In this document: one piece after another, positions 8,001 to 17,061 of the stretch
How positions within the stretch are numbered: position 1 is the stretch's first letter
How the letters are laid out: every line of letters begins with the position of its first letter
NCBI GenBank assembly: GCA_900541855.1
Contig: UQLD01000003.1
Coordinates: 56,496 to 120,495, forward strand
Length of the DNA: 64,000 nucleotides
From: an uncultured Collinsella sp.
Lineage (GTDB): Bacteria; Actinomycetota; Coriobacteriia; Coriobacteriales; Coriobacteriaceae
Direction: 5' to 3'
Made by a program: the position numbers and the translations under genes
Notes under the pieces: generated by a model
The model's input: only the letters and a program-made list of their open reading frames with translations
The model's database searches: none
What the model was told of the DNA's origin: nothing

Positions 8001-10301
8001 ATGTTCGCTGCCGCCATCTCGCTCGTCGGTCTTGCGGCGACCGTCTACCTTGTCTTGCGCGAGGCCAAGGCCATTTGCGCTCAGTCGGGCACCGTTGCCA
8101 AAAGCGCTCTTGGGTGGAGCGTCGCCTTCGGCCTGTTCCAGCTCTTTTTGACCATTTGGGGCGCCATTGGCCTCGTCGCCCAAAACGAGCCGCTCGCCTT
8201 TGTGATGCTCATCCTGACCAACGCCATCCTCACCGGCTGCGCTTGGGCCAGCATCGCACGCGACCGCATCGCCCCGCGCGTCTTTGCGTTCGCCAAGCCC
8301 GACGCCCCCGCCCCCACCGGCAAGCTCGCCCGCCTGCGCGGCGCCTTTGTGGGCAAACCACTCGTCGCCGCCGTCCTGTGCCTGCTGCTCGCCGGCGTCT
8401 TTGCGCTGCTGGGCATGGAGGTCTCGTCCAACCACGACTTTACCTGGGTCTACCCCCTGTGCATCCTGCTCGAGTGGGCCATCATCACCGTGCTCATGGT
8501 CGGCCTGTTCTTCCTGTTCCAGCGCCACGGCGTAGCTCCCGCGGTCCTGGCCTTTGCCCTCTTTGTCCTGGGCATTGCCGAGTTCTTCGTCATCACGTTT
8601 AAATCCATGCCCATCCAGCCGGGCGACCTTTCGGCCATCTCCACCGCCGCCGCGGTCGCCGGCACCGGCTACACCTTCTCGATCTCACTGTTCTGCGTGC
8701 TGTCCATGGGCTTTACCGCCATCGCCATGCTGCTGTGTGAGTACGCCGGCCTGGTGGCACCGCACCGTCAGAAGGGCGCCGCCAACGCCAAGCGCATGCT
8801 GCTCACCAACCTGCTCGTCGCCGTACTGTGCCTGGGCGGCGTGACCGCGCATGTCACGCTCATCGACTACTACAACACCCTCGGCATCACCGTCTACACC
8901 TGGCGCCCGCTCGAGAGCTACTGGCGCGAGGGCTACCTGCCCGCCTTTATTAGTGCAGCGCAGTCCATCAAGCCGCCCAAACCCGCCGACTACTCCGTCG
9001 ACGATGCCAAGGCCACGCTCAAAAAGTACGCCAAGGCCTACGACAAGTCCGACGCGGCCAAGAGCGACGAGCGCGCCGCCGCAAAGGAGCAGTTCGATAG
9101 CGAGAAGCCCACGGTCATCGCCATCATGAACGAGACGTTCTCCGACCTGTCGATCTACCAGAACATGCGCGCCGGCTACGAGGGCCCGCAGTACTTTAAG
9201 AGCCTGTCTAACTGCCTCAGCCGCGGCAAGCTCTACGTGAGCGCCTACGGCGGCGGTACCGCCAATACCGAGTTTGAGTTTATGACCGGCAACTCTATGG
9301 CCAACCTGGGCTCGGGCGTGTACCCCTACACCATCTACAACATGGAAACGACCGGTAATCTGGCAGAGCAGTTCAAATCGCTCGGCTATTCCACCACGGC
9401 CATGCACCCCAACCACGCGACCAACTGGAACCGCGAGAACGTCTACAAGGACTTTGGCTTTGACCAGTTCCTGTCTATCAACGATTTCCAGGGAGCCGAC
9501 ACCCTGCGCGGCATGGTGACCGACCAGGCTACCTACGACAAGATTCTTGAGCTGCTCGACCAGAACGCCGATCCGCAGTTTATCTTCGACGTGACCATGC
9601 AGAACCACTCGGGCTACGATACGGGCCTGCTGCCGGTCGACAAGCAGATGCACCTGAACATCGACACGACCGACCTGGACGCCAAGACCGTCGAGGACGG
9701 CACGCTATCCGATGTCGACGAGTATGTCTCGTGCATCGAGCAGTCCGACCAGGCGCTGCGCTACTTCCTCAACGCCTTGAGCAAGCTCGACCGCAAGGTG
9801 GTCGTGGTGTTCTGGGGCGACCACCAGCCGTTCTTCCCGTCCAAGTTCAATGACAAGTGGTTTACCGGCGAGGACGACGCTACGCATCAGGAGCGTCTGT
9901 GGCAGACCGACTACATCATCTGGGCCAACTACGACGTTGCCGGCTGCGACCAGACGAGCGAGGTCGACGACCTGTCCACCAACTACCTGTCCACGCAGCT
10001 TATGCAGCTGATCGGCGCACCGCTGACCGACTACCAGAAAGCGCACATGACGCTGCGCGAGTCGCTGCCCGCCATCAACTCGGTCGGCTACGAGGACGCC
10101 AGCCTGCGCTGGGCGCTCTCCTCCAACGTCACCGGTGACGATGCCGCCGCCGCAGCCGCCACCAAGGCGCGCGAAGATTACGCCAAGATGCAGTACTACG
10201 AGATGTTCCGCGACGGCAAGAACGTGTACACCGAGCACTTCCAGACCGAGGCTAACGAGACCGACCCCAACCTGGCACCGGGTACGACCAAGATCAAGTA
10301 G
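8001..10301 (+). CDS. LTA synthase-family membrane sulfatase (phosphoglycerol transferase)
   Basis: 766 residues. About six transmembrane helices occupy the first 310 residues, followed by an extracellular sulfatase-fold domain. The metal-site Glu is in IAIMNETFSDL, and the GGGTANTEFEFMTGNS segment carries the expected nucleophile Thr. HPNHATNWNR and FWGDHQPF supply further metal and substrate ligands. LtaS-like enzymes polymerise or transfer glycerol phosphate from phosphatidylglycerol onto cell-envelope polymers. I choose ATG 8001 because GAGGAG lies 7 nt upstream. The Ala/Thr-rich C-terminus ends at 10301, before a repeat-rich gap. Confidence 0.85.
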   Translation: MFAAAISLVGLAATVYLVLREAKAICAQSGTVAKSALGWSVAFGLFQLFLTIWGAIGLVAQNEPLAFVMLILTNAILTGCAWASIARDRIAPRVFAFAKPDAPAPTGKLARLRGAFVGKPLVAAVLCLLLAGVFALLGMEVSSNHDFTWVYPLCILLEWAIITVLMVGLFFLFQRHGVAPAVLAFALFVLGIAEFFVITFKSMPIQPGDLSAISTAAAVAGTGYTFSISLFCVLSMGFTAIAMLLCEYAGLVAPHRQKGAANAKRMLLTNLLVAVLCLGGVTAHVTLIDYYNTLGITVYTWRPLESYWREGYLPAFISAAQSIKPPKPADYSVDDAKATLKKYAKAYDKSDAAKSDERAAAKEQFDSEKPTVIAIMNETFSDLSIYQNMRAGYEGPQYFKSLSNCLSRGKLYVSAYGGGTANTEFEFMTGNSMANLGSGVYPYTIYNMETTGNLAEQFKSLGYSTTAMHPNHATNWNRENVYKDFGFDQFLSINDFQGADTLRGMVTDQATYDKILELLDQNADPQFIFDVTMQNHSGYDTGLLPVDKQMHLNIDTTDLDAKTVEDGTLSDVDEYVSCIEQSDQALRYFLNALSKLDRKVVVVFWGDHQPFFPSKFNDKWFTGEDDATHQERLWQTDYIIWANYDVAGCDQTSEVDDLSTNYLSTQLMQLIGAPLTDYQKAHMTLRESLPAINSVGYEDASLRWALSSNVTGDDAAAAAATKAREDYAKMQYYEMFRDGKNVYTEHFQTEANETDPNLAPGTTKIK

Positions 10302-10320
10302 CGAGCCTGTATCCCGGTTC

Positions 10321-10450
10321 GTCTGCCCGGACGGCGCGGAACGTAAGGTTCCCTGCTCGGACAGTCCTGCGCAAGACGAAGGCCACATTAAGTGGTCTTC
10401 TTTGCGTGCGGAACTCGCGATGAACCTTATATGCCTCCGCCTGGACAGAC
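10321..10450. repeat. Structured element with conserved 60-nt core, copy 1
   Basis: The core at 10361-10420 begins ACAGTCCTGC, contains the hairpin GGCCACATTAAGTGG, and ends GCGGAACTCGCGA. It matches 53323-53382 at 53 of 60 positions. Imperfect outer arms (10321-10351 and 10422-10450) pair with each other but share no sequence with the arms of the other copy. It is just downstream of the LTA-synthase-like gene. Confidence 0.8.
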
Positions 10451-10505
10451 GCCCTGTTGTTGGAGCGCGGCTTGTCATGGGGGTATCCGCAACATATATA
10501 AGTTG

Positions 10506-10530
10506 AAGGCCACGTCTTGTGGCCTTTTTT
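10506..10530 (+). terminator. Rho-independent terminator
   Basis: The 8-bp stem AAGGCCAC/GTGGCCTT is followed by TTTTTT. It could end transcripts reading out of the LTA-synthase-like gene and through the repeat element. Confidence 0.8.
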
Positions 10531-10536
10531 GCATCC

Positions 10537-10747
10537 GGAAACCGTGTCCCAGAATTCACGTCCGGAGTGGGATGCAGTTTCCGCTTACGGCCCCGTTGGG
10601 AAACTGCATCCCACTCCGATTGCAAATTCCGGGTCGCATTTTCCACCAGAGCCCTCAACCGGAAACCGCATCCCATTCCAAAGGCAAATTCCGGGACACA
10701 CTTTCCGAAACCCCATCCATCCGGAAAGCCCGTCCCACTCTGAATAC
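10537..10747. repeat. 62-bp tandem repeat, 3.4 copies, internally palindromic
   Basis: Units start at 10537, 10599, 10661 and 10723, an exact 62-bp period. Each begins GGAAA..G..TCCCA. A second, inverted copy of the motif ends about two thirds of the way along (for example GGAGTGGGATGCAGTTTCC). In all there are seven alternating copies of a roughly 20-nt GGAAA-N-YGC-RTCCC motif. The whole 10302-10922 gap holds this array, the element before it and two terminators, and no plausible gene. Confidence 0.85.
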
Positions 10748-10850
10748 ATCCAGCGAACGCATGCGAGTGTGTCGTCCAGGACGGTCTCGTCATCGGGGTA
10801 ATGGAAAATGTCACCCCAAACGCCTGCCACGGTTGCGCCTACAAGTGTCA

Positions 10851-10880
10851 AGAAAAAAGCCTCGAGAACTTCGAGGCTTT
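10851..10880 (-). terminator. Terminator of the flavodoxin gene
   Basis: Stem AAAGCCTCGA/TCGAGGCTTT with loop GAACT. In the reverse sense it is followed by a T-run (A-run at 10853-10858). Confidence 0.8.
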
Positions 10881-10922
10881 CACATTTGTATTGTTTTGCA
10901 CGAAGGATCGCGGACGGCGAAG

Positions 10923-11480
10923 CTACTCGCCCAGCACGGCCTTCTTGGCGGCTGCGGCCATGTTGTCCAGGTCCTCCTTGGTAGGATGGTCCTTTGCGGC
11001 AACCCAGTTGTCGAGCAGCATCTTAAATCGGGCGTTGTCGGGATCTTGCTCGAGCATGGCCTCGTAGCGCTGCTTGACCGCAGGGCCCATCTTGCCCTGA
11101 CACATCGCCCAGCCCGCAAGCTCGGCATCTCCAGCCAAATTGGAGGTCACGCGGTCGATAATCTGCTGGTAATAGCTCTGATCGGCCCCAAAGCCGCAGG
11201 TGCCAAACAGGAAGACGCGCTTGCCGTGCAAAGCGGAGAGCAACGCCGCGACCGAAGGCGTGCACGCGCCCTTGTCGCACCAAAAACCGACGAGCACCGT
11301 GTCGGCCGCGCAGGCGCCCTGCGCCTCGAGCGCAACCTGATCTGCATCCGCATCGTCGCTCAACGCCGCGGCATGGACAAACTCAACACCCGCAGCCTGC
11401 AGAGTGCGCTTGATCGCACCCGAAACCATCCTGGTATTACCGCTCTTGCTGTTAACCACCAAAGAGCACGTCATAGTCAC
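10923..11480 (-). CDS. Flavodoxin-family protein
   Basis: About 185 residues with the flavodoxin fold. The phosphate-binding loop is VVNSKSGNTRMV, followed by VLVGFWCDKGACTPSV and LFGTCGFGADQSYY, which shape the FMN site. It should carry electrons to a partner reductase, and no obvious partner is adjacent. The C-terminal 60 residues form a charged helical tail (EAMLEQDPDNARFKMLLDNW). The family resembles flavodoxin-like proteins seen near gut bilin reductases, but no such reductase gene lies here, so I give no symbol. The start is GTG 11480 or ATG 11474. Confidence 0.75.
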   Translation of the reverse strand: MTMTCSLVVNSKSGNTRMVSGAIKRTLQAAGVEFVHAAALSDDADADQVALEAQGACAADTVLVGFWCDKGACTPSVAALLSALHGKRVFLFGTCGFGADQSYYQQIIDRVTSNLAGDAELAGWAMCQGKMGPAVKQRYEAMLEQDPDNARFKMLLDNWVAAKDHPTKEDLDNMAAAAKKAVLGE

Positions 11481-11601
11481 GTTGCCTCGTATCCCCCAAA
11501 ACTAAAGCCACTAATGCAATTTATTAGATGACTATCTTAGTACTAACGTGACAGATGTAAACCACCGTCTGTCGATTGATTAATTTGCCCCACGGGCTTG
11601 C

Positions 11602-13461
11602 TTACTGGGCAAACTGGCTGCGGTAGAGTTCGGCGTAGAAGCCGCCTGCCGCTAGCAGCTCGTCGTGCGTGCCGCGCTCGATAATCTGGCCGTCGCGCAT
11701 GACCAGAATGCAGTCGGCGTTGCGAATCGTGCTCAGGCGATGCGCCACGACAAAGCTCGTACGGCCGGCCATGAGCTCGTCGAATGCCGCCTGCACCTGC
11801 AGCTCGGTACGCGTATCGATGCTCGACGTTGCCTCGTCCAGCAGCAGAATCGCCGGATCGGTGAGCATAACGCGCGCAATGCACAGCAGCTGTTTTTGAC
11901 CCTGGCTAAACGTGCCGCCGTCCTCGCCGATGACCGTATCGTAGCCGCCTGGCAGCTGCACGATAAACTTGTGCGCATGCGCGCGCTTGGCAGCTTCGAT
12001 AACCTGCTCGCGCGTGGCGTCGGGACAGCCGTAGGCGATGTTTTCCGCCACCGTGCCCTCGAACAGCCACGTATCCTGCAACACCATGCCAAAGGCATGG
12101 CGCAGGCTTGCGCGCGTGTAGTCACGCGAAGACCTGCCATCAACCGTGATGTGGCCGGCATCGATATCGTAAAAGCGCAGCAGCAGGTTGATGAGCGTCG
12201 TCTTTCCGCAGCCCGTGGGGCCAACAAGGGCAAAGCGCATGCCGGGCTTGGCCTCGATGCAGATGTCCTGCAGCAGCTTGCGGTCGGACACGTAGCTAAA
12301 GTCCACATGCTCAAAGGCGACCTCGCCCTGCGGGGCAGCAAGTTCCACGGCATCCGCCGCATCGGGCTCCTGCTCGCGGGCATCGAGCAGCGCAAACATG
12401 CGGCGCGCCGAGGCATACGCCGTCTGGATCTGCGTAATGACGTTGGTGACCTCGTTGAACGGCTTGGTGTACTGGTTGGCATAGGACAGGAAGATCTGCA
12501 CGCCGCCCACCGTAAGCGCCGCGGGCACGCCCGTGATCACGCCCACGCAGCCGATCACAGCGACCACGGCATAGATGATGTTATTGATAAAGCGCGTGCC
12601 GGGGTTGGAGAGCGAACCCATAAACTGTGCGCGCTCGCCCGCGGTGTAAAGCTCGGCATTGAGGGCATCGAAGCGCTGCTGGGCGTTGGGACCGTAGGCA
12701 AAGGCGTCGACAAGCTTTTGCTCGCCTACGTACTCCTCGATATGACCACCGAGCTGCCCTTGAATACGCTGCTGTGCCGTAAAGCTTTTGTTGGAGAGCT
12801 TGGCAATAGCACCGGCTGCAAAAATGGAAAGCGGCGTGACGAGCACCACCACGAGCGTCATGGTCAGGTTGATGGAAAGCATAAACGCGAGCGTGCCCAC
12901 GATGGTAATAACACCGGTAAAGAGTTGCGTGAAGCCCTGCAGCAGGCCGTCACCCACCTGGTCGACATCGTTGACCACGCGGCTCATGAGGTCGCCGTGA
13001 GCATGGCTGTCGATAAAGCTGAGCGGCATGCGGCTGAGCTTGTCGCTCGCCTCCACGCGCATGTCGCGCACCGTTTCGTAGGACAGGCGGTTGACGCAGT
13101 AGCCCTGCAGCCACTGGAAGGCCGCGGCTCCCACCACGACGAGCGCGAGTTTGGTGACAAGCGGCAGCAGCGCGTCGAAGTCCACCTGCCCGACGGCAAC
13201 GATCAGGTCGATACCCTCGCCGATGAGAATGGGCGTGTAGAGCTGCAGAATCACGGAGATGGCGGCACTCACAAACGACGCAACAAACGAAATGCGATGC
13301 GGACGAACGTAGCCCATCAGACGGCGAGTCACCGCACCCACGGGATAGCGCTCGGGGTCGCCGGGCTGGCGCGGACCGTCGCCCAGGTCGTTGAGGTTAT
13401 CGTTACCGGACACGTTGGCCGTCATCGTGGCGACCGAACCGGAGGAAGTGTACGGATTCAT
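11602..13461 (-). CDS. ABC exporter half-transporter, canonical ATP site
   Basis: 619 residues: a six-helix ABC exporter membrane domain (residues about 50-340), then an ATPase domain. The latter has Walker A GPTGCGKTT, signature FSQGQKQLL, Walker B with catalytic Glu in ILLLDEATSSID, and switch His in VVAHRLST. The ATG follows the stop of the upstream half-transporter without a gap (TAAATG), so the two are co-translated. The partner carries a degenerate ATPase site, as in heterodimeric TM287/288-type exporters. The substrate is unknown; multidrug or peptide export is usual for the class. Confidence 0.88.
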   Translation of the reverse strand: MNPYTSSGSVATMTANVSGNDNLNDLGDGPRQPGDPERYPVGAVTRRLMGYVRPHRISFVASFVSAAISVILQLYTPILIGEGIDLIVAVGQVDFDALLPLVTKLALVVVGAAAFQWLQGYCVNRLSYETVRDMRVEASDKLSRMPLSFIDSHAHGDLMSRVVNDVDQVGDGLLQGFTQLFTGVITIVGTLAFMLSINLTMTLVVVLVTPLSIFAAGAIAKLSNKSFTAQQRIQGQLGGHIEEYVGEQKLVDAFAYGPNAQQRFDALNAELYTAGERAQFMGSLSNPGTRFINNIIYAVVAVIGCVGVITGVPAALTVGGVQIFLSYANQYTKPFNEVTNVITQIQTAYASARRMFALLDAREQEPDAADAVELAAPQGEVAFEHVDFSYVSDRKLLQDICIEAKPGMRFALVGPTGCGKTTLINLLLRFYDIDAGHITVDGRSSRDYTRASLRHAFGMVLQDTWLFEGTVAENIAYGCPDATREQVIEAAKRAHAHKFIVQLPGGYDTVIGEDGGTFSQGQKQLLCIARVMLTDPAILLLDEATSSIDTRTELQVQAAFDELMAGRTSFVVAHRLSTIRNADCILVMRDGQIIERGTHDELLAAGGFYAELYRSQFAQ

Positions 13462-15342
13462 TTAGCAGCCCTCCTTTGCGCAAATGGATGCCGGGGCAGT
13501 CGGGGCGGACGCGGGGCTTAGGGTGGACGCGGGCGCCGGAGTGGGCGCGGGCGCTGTGCTCCCCCGCTGGCCCTCAAGCTCCTCGCGGCGCAGCTGCGAC
13601 TGGCAAATCTCGCGATAGAGCCGACAGGTCGCATAGAGCTCGTCATGTGTGCCCAGGCCGGCAACCGAGCCGTGGTCGAGCACGCAGATCACGTCGGCAT
13701 CGCGCACGGTCGAAACGCGCTGGCTCACAATCACCGTGGTCAGCGGCAGCCCGCCCTTGGCGGCACCGCGCATGCTGCGCTCGCGAATGGCATGGCGAAG
13801 CGCCGCGTCGGTCTTAAAGTCGAGCGCCGACGCGGAGTCATCCATGATCAATATCTGAGGCGAACCAACCAAGGCACGCGCGATAGTCAGGCGCTGACGC
13901 TGGCCACCGCTAAAGTTCTTGCCGCCCGCCTCGACCGGGGCGTCTAAGCCCTGCGGCTTGTTGCGCACGAACTCGCTGGCCTGCGCCATGTCGAGTGCCA
14001 CCCAGAGCTCCTCGTCGGTCGCAGCTTCATCGCGCCAGGTCAGGTTGCTGCGGATGGAGCCGCTCACCAGCGATGCGCGCTGCGGAACGGTCGCGACCAC
14101 ACGGCGCAGCTGGTCGAGCGGCCAGGTGCGCACGTCGACGCCCATCACGCTCACGCTGCCGGTGCTCGCATCGTACAGGCGCGGGATGAGCGAGACGAGC
14201 GTGGACTTGCCGCTACCCGTACCGCCGATAATGCCGAGCGTCTTGCCCAGCGGGAGTTCCAGCGTCACATCGTTGACAGCATTGGCCGCGCCAGCGCCAA
14301 ACGAGAAGCTCGCATGGCTCAAGCTCAGCGCGGGAACTGAAGCGACATTGCCCGGCTTGGGCAGCGCGACCGGCTGGTTGCCCTCGTCAGCGATGCCCGG
14401 CACGCAATTGAGCACCTCGTTGATACGCGACGCGCTGGCGCTCGCCTTGGTAAAGACCACGACCAGGTTGGCGACGTACACGATGGAGGTCAGGGTCTGC
14501 GTCATGTAGTTCACAAACGCCATGACCTGGCCCTGCGTAAGCTCGCCCACGCTGACCTGGATGCCGCCCACCCACAGGATGGCGCACACGCCCAGGTTCA
14601 TCACCAAAAACGTGACGGGGTTGAGAATCGACGAGAGCTTGCCCACCGCGATGGCAGTATTGGCCTGGTCGTCGGCGGCCTGCGCAAAGCGCTCGCGCTC
14701 GTGATCTTCGCGCACGAAGGCGCGAACCACGCGGGCGCCCGAAAGGCCCTCGCGGCAGATAAGCGCGATGCGGTCGAGCTTTGCCTGCAGCTGCTTGTAG
14801 TACGGAATGCAGCGCGCCATGACAACCCAGAACACCAGGCCAATGGCGGGCGTGCAGATCAAAAAGATGATGCCGAGCTTAAGGTCGATGGCAAGGGCCG
14901 CGCACATGGAGCCCACCGCTAGAAAGGGCCAGCGGATGAGCATGCGCACGCCCAGCGCCACAGCGAGCTGGACCTGGTTAACGTCGTTGGTAATGCGCGT
15001 GATGAGCGACGGCGTGCCAAAGCGGTCGAGCTCGGCATAGCTCAGCTTGTTGATGTGCTGGTAGAGTGCGCCGCGAATGTCAGTACCCATGCCCTGCGAG
15101 GTGAGCGCCGCCATCTTCTGGCAAACAAGCGTAAACGAGATGCCGATTACAGCCATGGCGGCGAGCACCATGCCGTAGCGGACGACGGCACTCACGTCGT
15201 GCGCACCGATACCTTTATCGATCATCTGGGCAATCACCAGCGGCGTCAGCAGGTCAAAGATCACTTCAATCAACTTGCACGCAGGGCCAATCACCATATA
15301 CCGGCGAAACTTACCACCAAAACGCCTGAGCAGCTCAATCAT
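13462..15342 (-). CDS. ABC exporter half-transporter, degenerate ATP site
   Basis: 626 residues; partner of the gene at 11602-13461. The six-helix membrane domain is followed by an ATPase domain with Walker A GGTGSGKST, signature FSGGQRQRL, and Walker B ILIMDDSASALD. There the usual catalytic Glu is Asp, and the switch His is replaced by Gln (VSQRVST). These changes mark the non-hydrolysing subunit of a heterodimeric exporter. The C-terminus has an Ala/Pro/Ser-rich tail of about 30 residues. I start at ATG 15342 (GGAG about 9 nt upstream) rather than an ATG 11 codons earlier that has no site. Confidence 0.87.
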   Translation of the reverse strand: MIELLRRFGGKFRRYMVIGPACKLIEVIFDLLTPLVIAQMIDKGIGAHDVSAVVRYGMVLAAMAVIGISFTLVCQKMAALTSQGMGTDIRGALYQHINKLSYAELDRFGTPSLITRITNDVNQVQLAVALGVRMLIRWPFLAVGSMCAALAIDLKLGIIFLICTPAIGLVFWVVMARCIPYYKQLQAKLDRIALICREGLSGARVVRAFVREDHERERFAQAADDQANTAIAVGKLSSILNPVTFLVMNLGVCAILWVGGIQVSVGELTQGQVMAFVNYMTQTLTSIVYVANLVVVFTKASASASRINEVLNCVPGIADEGNQPVALPKPGNVASVPALSLSHASFSFGAGAANAVNDVTLELPLGKTLGIIGGTGSGKSTLVSLIPRLYDASTGSVSVMGVDVRTWPLDQLRRVVATVPQRASLVSGSIRSNLTWRDEAATDEELWVALDMAQASEFVRNKPQGLDAPVEAGGKNFSGGQRQRLTIARALVGSPQILIMDDSASALDFKTDAALRHAIRERSMRGAAKGGLPLTTVIVSQRVSTVRDADVICVLDHGSVAGLGTHDELYATCRLYREICQSQLRREELEGQRGSTAPAPTPAPASTLSPASAPTAPASICAKEGC

Positions 15343-15557
15343 AAAAAGGCGCTCCCTATCATCATCCACATTCAATTCGAATCATGATAGTACGGTGAGC
15401 CCAAAAGAAGCGTAAACAACTCGTCATTTCTAATGGGATTCGGTTTCCAAAGAAGCGGAAAGGCACGCGCACACCCAGCCAGTGTCGGGTCGACCGCCTG
15501 ATATACTTACATTAGTGCTACCAAGTTAGTCGCCGACCCTTGAAATGAGGTGCCGAG

Positions 15558-16556
15558 ATGAACGACATTCTCGCAAGAAGAGCAAGACGAGCAACCGTGG
15601 GCATCGCCCTTTCCGTGGCGCTTGTCACAGGAATCGCCCCCGCAACGGCGATCGCGGCAGAAGCCAGCGCTCCCATCGATGCAGTTGCCCTGCAGTCGGA
15701 AGATGCGGCCGCCGCAAAAGAAAAAGCGCATGCGGCCATGCAGGAAGCGCTCAAAAAACTCAAAGCAGCGGAGGACGCCGCAAGTCCCGAGAGAATTGCG
15801 GGAATCAATAATATGATTGCCAGTGATCAAGAGCTCCGCGACATTATGCTGGCGCATGCCGCCGAATGTAGGGAACTCCTTCCCGCCATGCAAGCGAACG
15901 TCGATGCAGCCCAAGCCAAATACGACGAGGCCAGCAACCTGGTAAGCAGCCTTCAGGCAAAATTAGAGGCACTTAAGGCACTCGGCGACGAGGCGCCCAG
16001 CGAAGCTATTAAACAGTTGCGCTCCGAAATCATGGCGGCAAAATTGCAAGAAGAGTCTTGCAAAACGACGCTTGACAGCTACCAACGCCGCCTCGAAAGC
16101 CAGGAAAGACAGGTTCAGAGATTCGAAAGTGCGGCGGAGGAAGTCAAAGCCCACATCGACGAGGAAACAGCCAAGCGAGATGCGCTCCTCGACAATTTGG
16201 ATAAGGCGCAAGCGGCATATGACGACGCCTGCAAGGCATACGAAGAGGCGAAAGCCGCGGCAGACAAGACCACCTCGCCCGAGATAACGAAACCTGCCGA
16301 GACAGTGCCTCCCTCCGGCTCAACGCAACCCGCCGAGGCGACACCGCCCGTTGCCTCACCTGCAACCGGCAAAGACGCCCTACCAAGCTCCACCAAGCAG
16401 GCGAACTCGAGCAGCGGCAAGCAAGCAAATACGACCGCCGGCAAGCTCGCGAACACGGGCGACACAGCACCGAGCGCAATAGCACTCGCAGGAATCGCCG
16501 CCATGGGACTCGGAATAACCGCCACAGCCACACGCCGCATCAAGAACTCAAAATAG
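15558..16556 (+). CDS. Sortase-anchored coiled-coil surface protein
   Basis: 332 residues. The N-terminal signal peptide ends near ATAIAAEA. A long heptad-rich coiled coil (about 45-245) follows, then a Pro/Thr/Ser-rich linker and a C-terminal sorting signal LANTGD with a hydrophobic stretch and RRIKNSK tail. LANTG replaces the usual LPXTG, so either the local sortase tolerates Ala or anchoring is weak. It probably forms a stalk on the cell wall; no adhesin domain is visible. GAGG lies 9 nt before ATG 15558. The gene stands alone, with its own terminator. Confidence 0.8.
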   Translation: MNDILARRARRATVGIALSVALVTGIAPATAIAAEASAPIDAVALQSEDAAAAKEKAHAAMQEALKKLKAAEDAASPERIAGINNMIASDQELRDIMLAHAAECRELLPAMQANVDAAQAKYDEASNLVSSLQAKLEALKALGDEAPSEAIKQLRSEIMAAKLQEESCKTTLDSYQRRLESQERQVQRFESAAEEVKAHIDEETAKRDALLDNLDKAQAAYDDACKAYEEAKAAADKTTSPEITKPAETVPPSGSTQPAEATPPVASPATGKDALPSSTKQANSSSGKQANTTAGKLANTGDTAPSAIALAGIAAMGLGITATATRRIKNSK

Positions 16557-16601
16557 CCGACAGAGCATTCTGCCTTCACCAATCCACAAGCCCAGAGACA
16601 A

Positions 16602-16641
16602 AAAGAGGCTCGTTTCCCCACCTAAGGAAACGGGCCTCTTT
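16602..16641 (+). terminator. Terminator of the surface-protein gene
   Basis: 16-bp arms AAAGAGGCTCGTTTCC and GGAAACGGGCCTCTTT with one mismatch, at 16602-16617 and 16626-16641. A-rich on the left, so possibly active from both sides. Confidence 0.75.
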
Positions 16642-16781
16642 AACTGCAAAAATTCAAGCAACAGCACCGCCGCCTCTTGAACCACATAGCCATCAATGCC
16701 CAGACAACACCAGCAAGCCGCATTCCACAAGGGATAGATTTAAATTAGATAAACGCGCCTTTACGGATGATTTTTGGACGA

Positions 16782-16882
16782 CGGGGCCCGGCCGGCGGCG
16801 AGGTGTTTGGTAGTCGAGCGATCCCGCAGGCGAAGCCGAGGACCAGCGAGACACCAAATACCTCGCCGCCGGCCGGGCCGTG
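16782..16882. repeat. Long GC-rich inverted repeat beside the SRP RNA
   Basis: 30-bp arms at 16782-16811 and 16853-16882 (GGCCCGGCCGGCGGCGAGGT within) have about four mismatches. The 41-nt interior is itself partly palindromic. It lies directly downstream of the SRP RNA terminator in the reverse sense. No coding potential. Confidence 0.8.
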
Positions 16883-16892
16883 TCGCGGCACC

Positions 16893-16910
16893 AAAAAGCG
16901 CCCGTGCGCT
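16893..16910 (-). terminator. Terminator of the SRP RNA
   Basis: Reverse-strand stem AGCGC-ACGG-GCGCT followed by TTTTT. It overlaps the 3' end of the SRP RNA. Confidence 0.65.
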
Positions 16911-17006
16911 CGATGGATTCGGATGCCCGACAGAGGCTCCTTATGGCTGCTTCCTTCCGGACCTGACCAGATTCGGAACATGTCGTCATCCGAACCCATC
17001 GAACGC
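16906..17006 (-). ncRNA. ffs: Signal recognition particle RNA (small bacterial form)
   Basis: About 101 nt. The reverse strand carries the universal apical domain GGTCAGGTCCGGAAGGAAGC, the SRP54-binding loop region. The ends pair: GCGTTCGATGGGTTCGGATG at the 5' end against CATCCGAATCCATCGAGCGC at the 3' end, with GU pairs. There is no Alu domain, so it is the short 4.5S-like type. It should bind Ffh and route membrane proteins to the translocon. End positions are set from the terminal helix and could be off by a few bases. Confidence 0.92.
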
Positions 17007-17022
17007 GCTAGGCGCTCGGTAT

Positions 17023-17051
17023 ATCTTACCTGCTCCCGCCCGCCAGAGCAA
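17023..17051 (-). promoter_or_regulatory. Promoter of the SRP RNA
   Basis: Reverse-strand -35 TTGCTC (17046-17051) and -10 TAAGAT (17023-17028) with a 17-bp spacer, 16 bp before the RNA 5' end. Confidence 0.6.
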
Positions 17052-17061
17052 GGTAGCTAAT

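Noticed and set aside
10537..10747. Possible CRISPR array
   Set aside because: Adjacent units have no unique spacers, the repeat is internally palindromic, and no cas gene is present.
10392..11531. Long forward frame across the repeat array and the flavodoxin gene
   Set aside because: It runs through the 62-bp repeat and antisense to a conserved gene; no protein family is visible.
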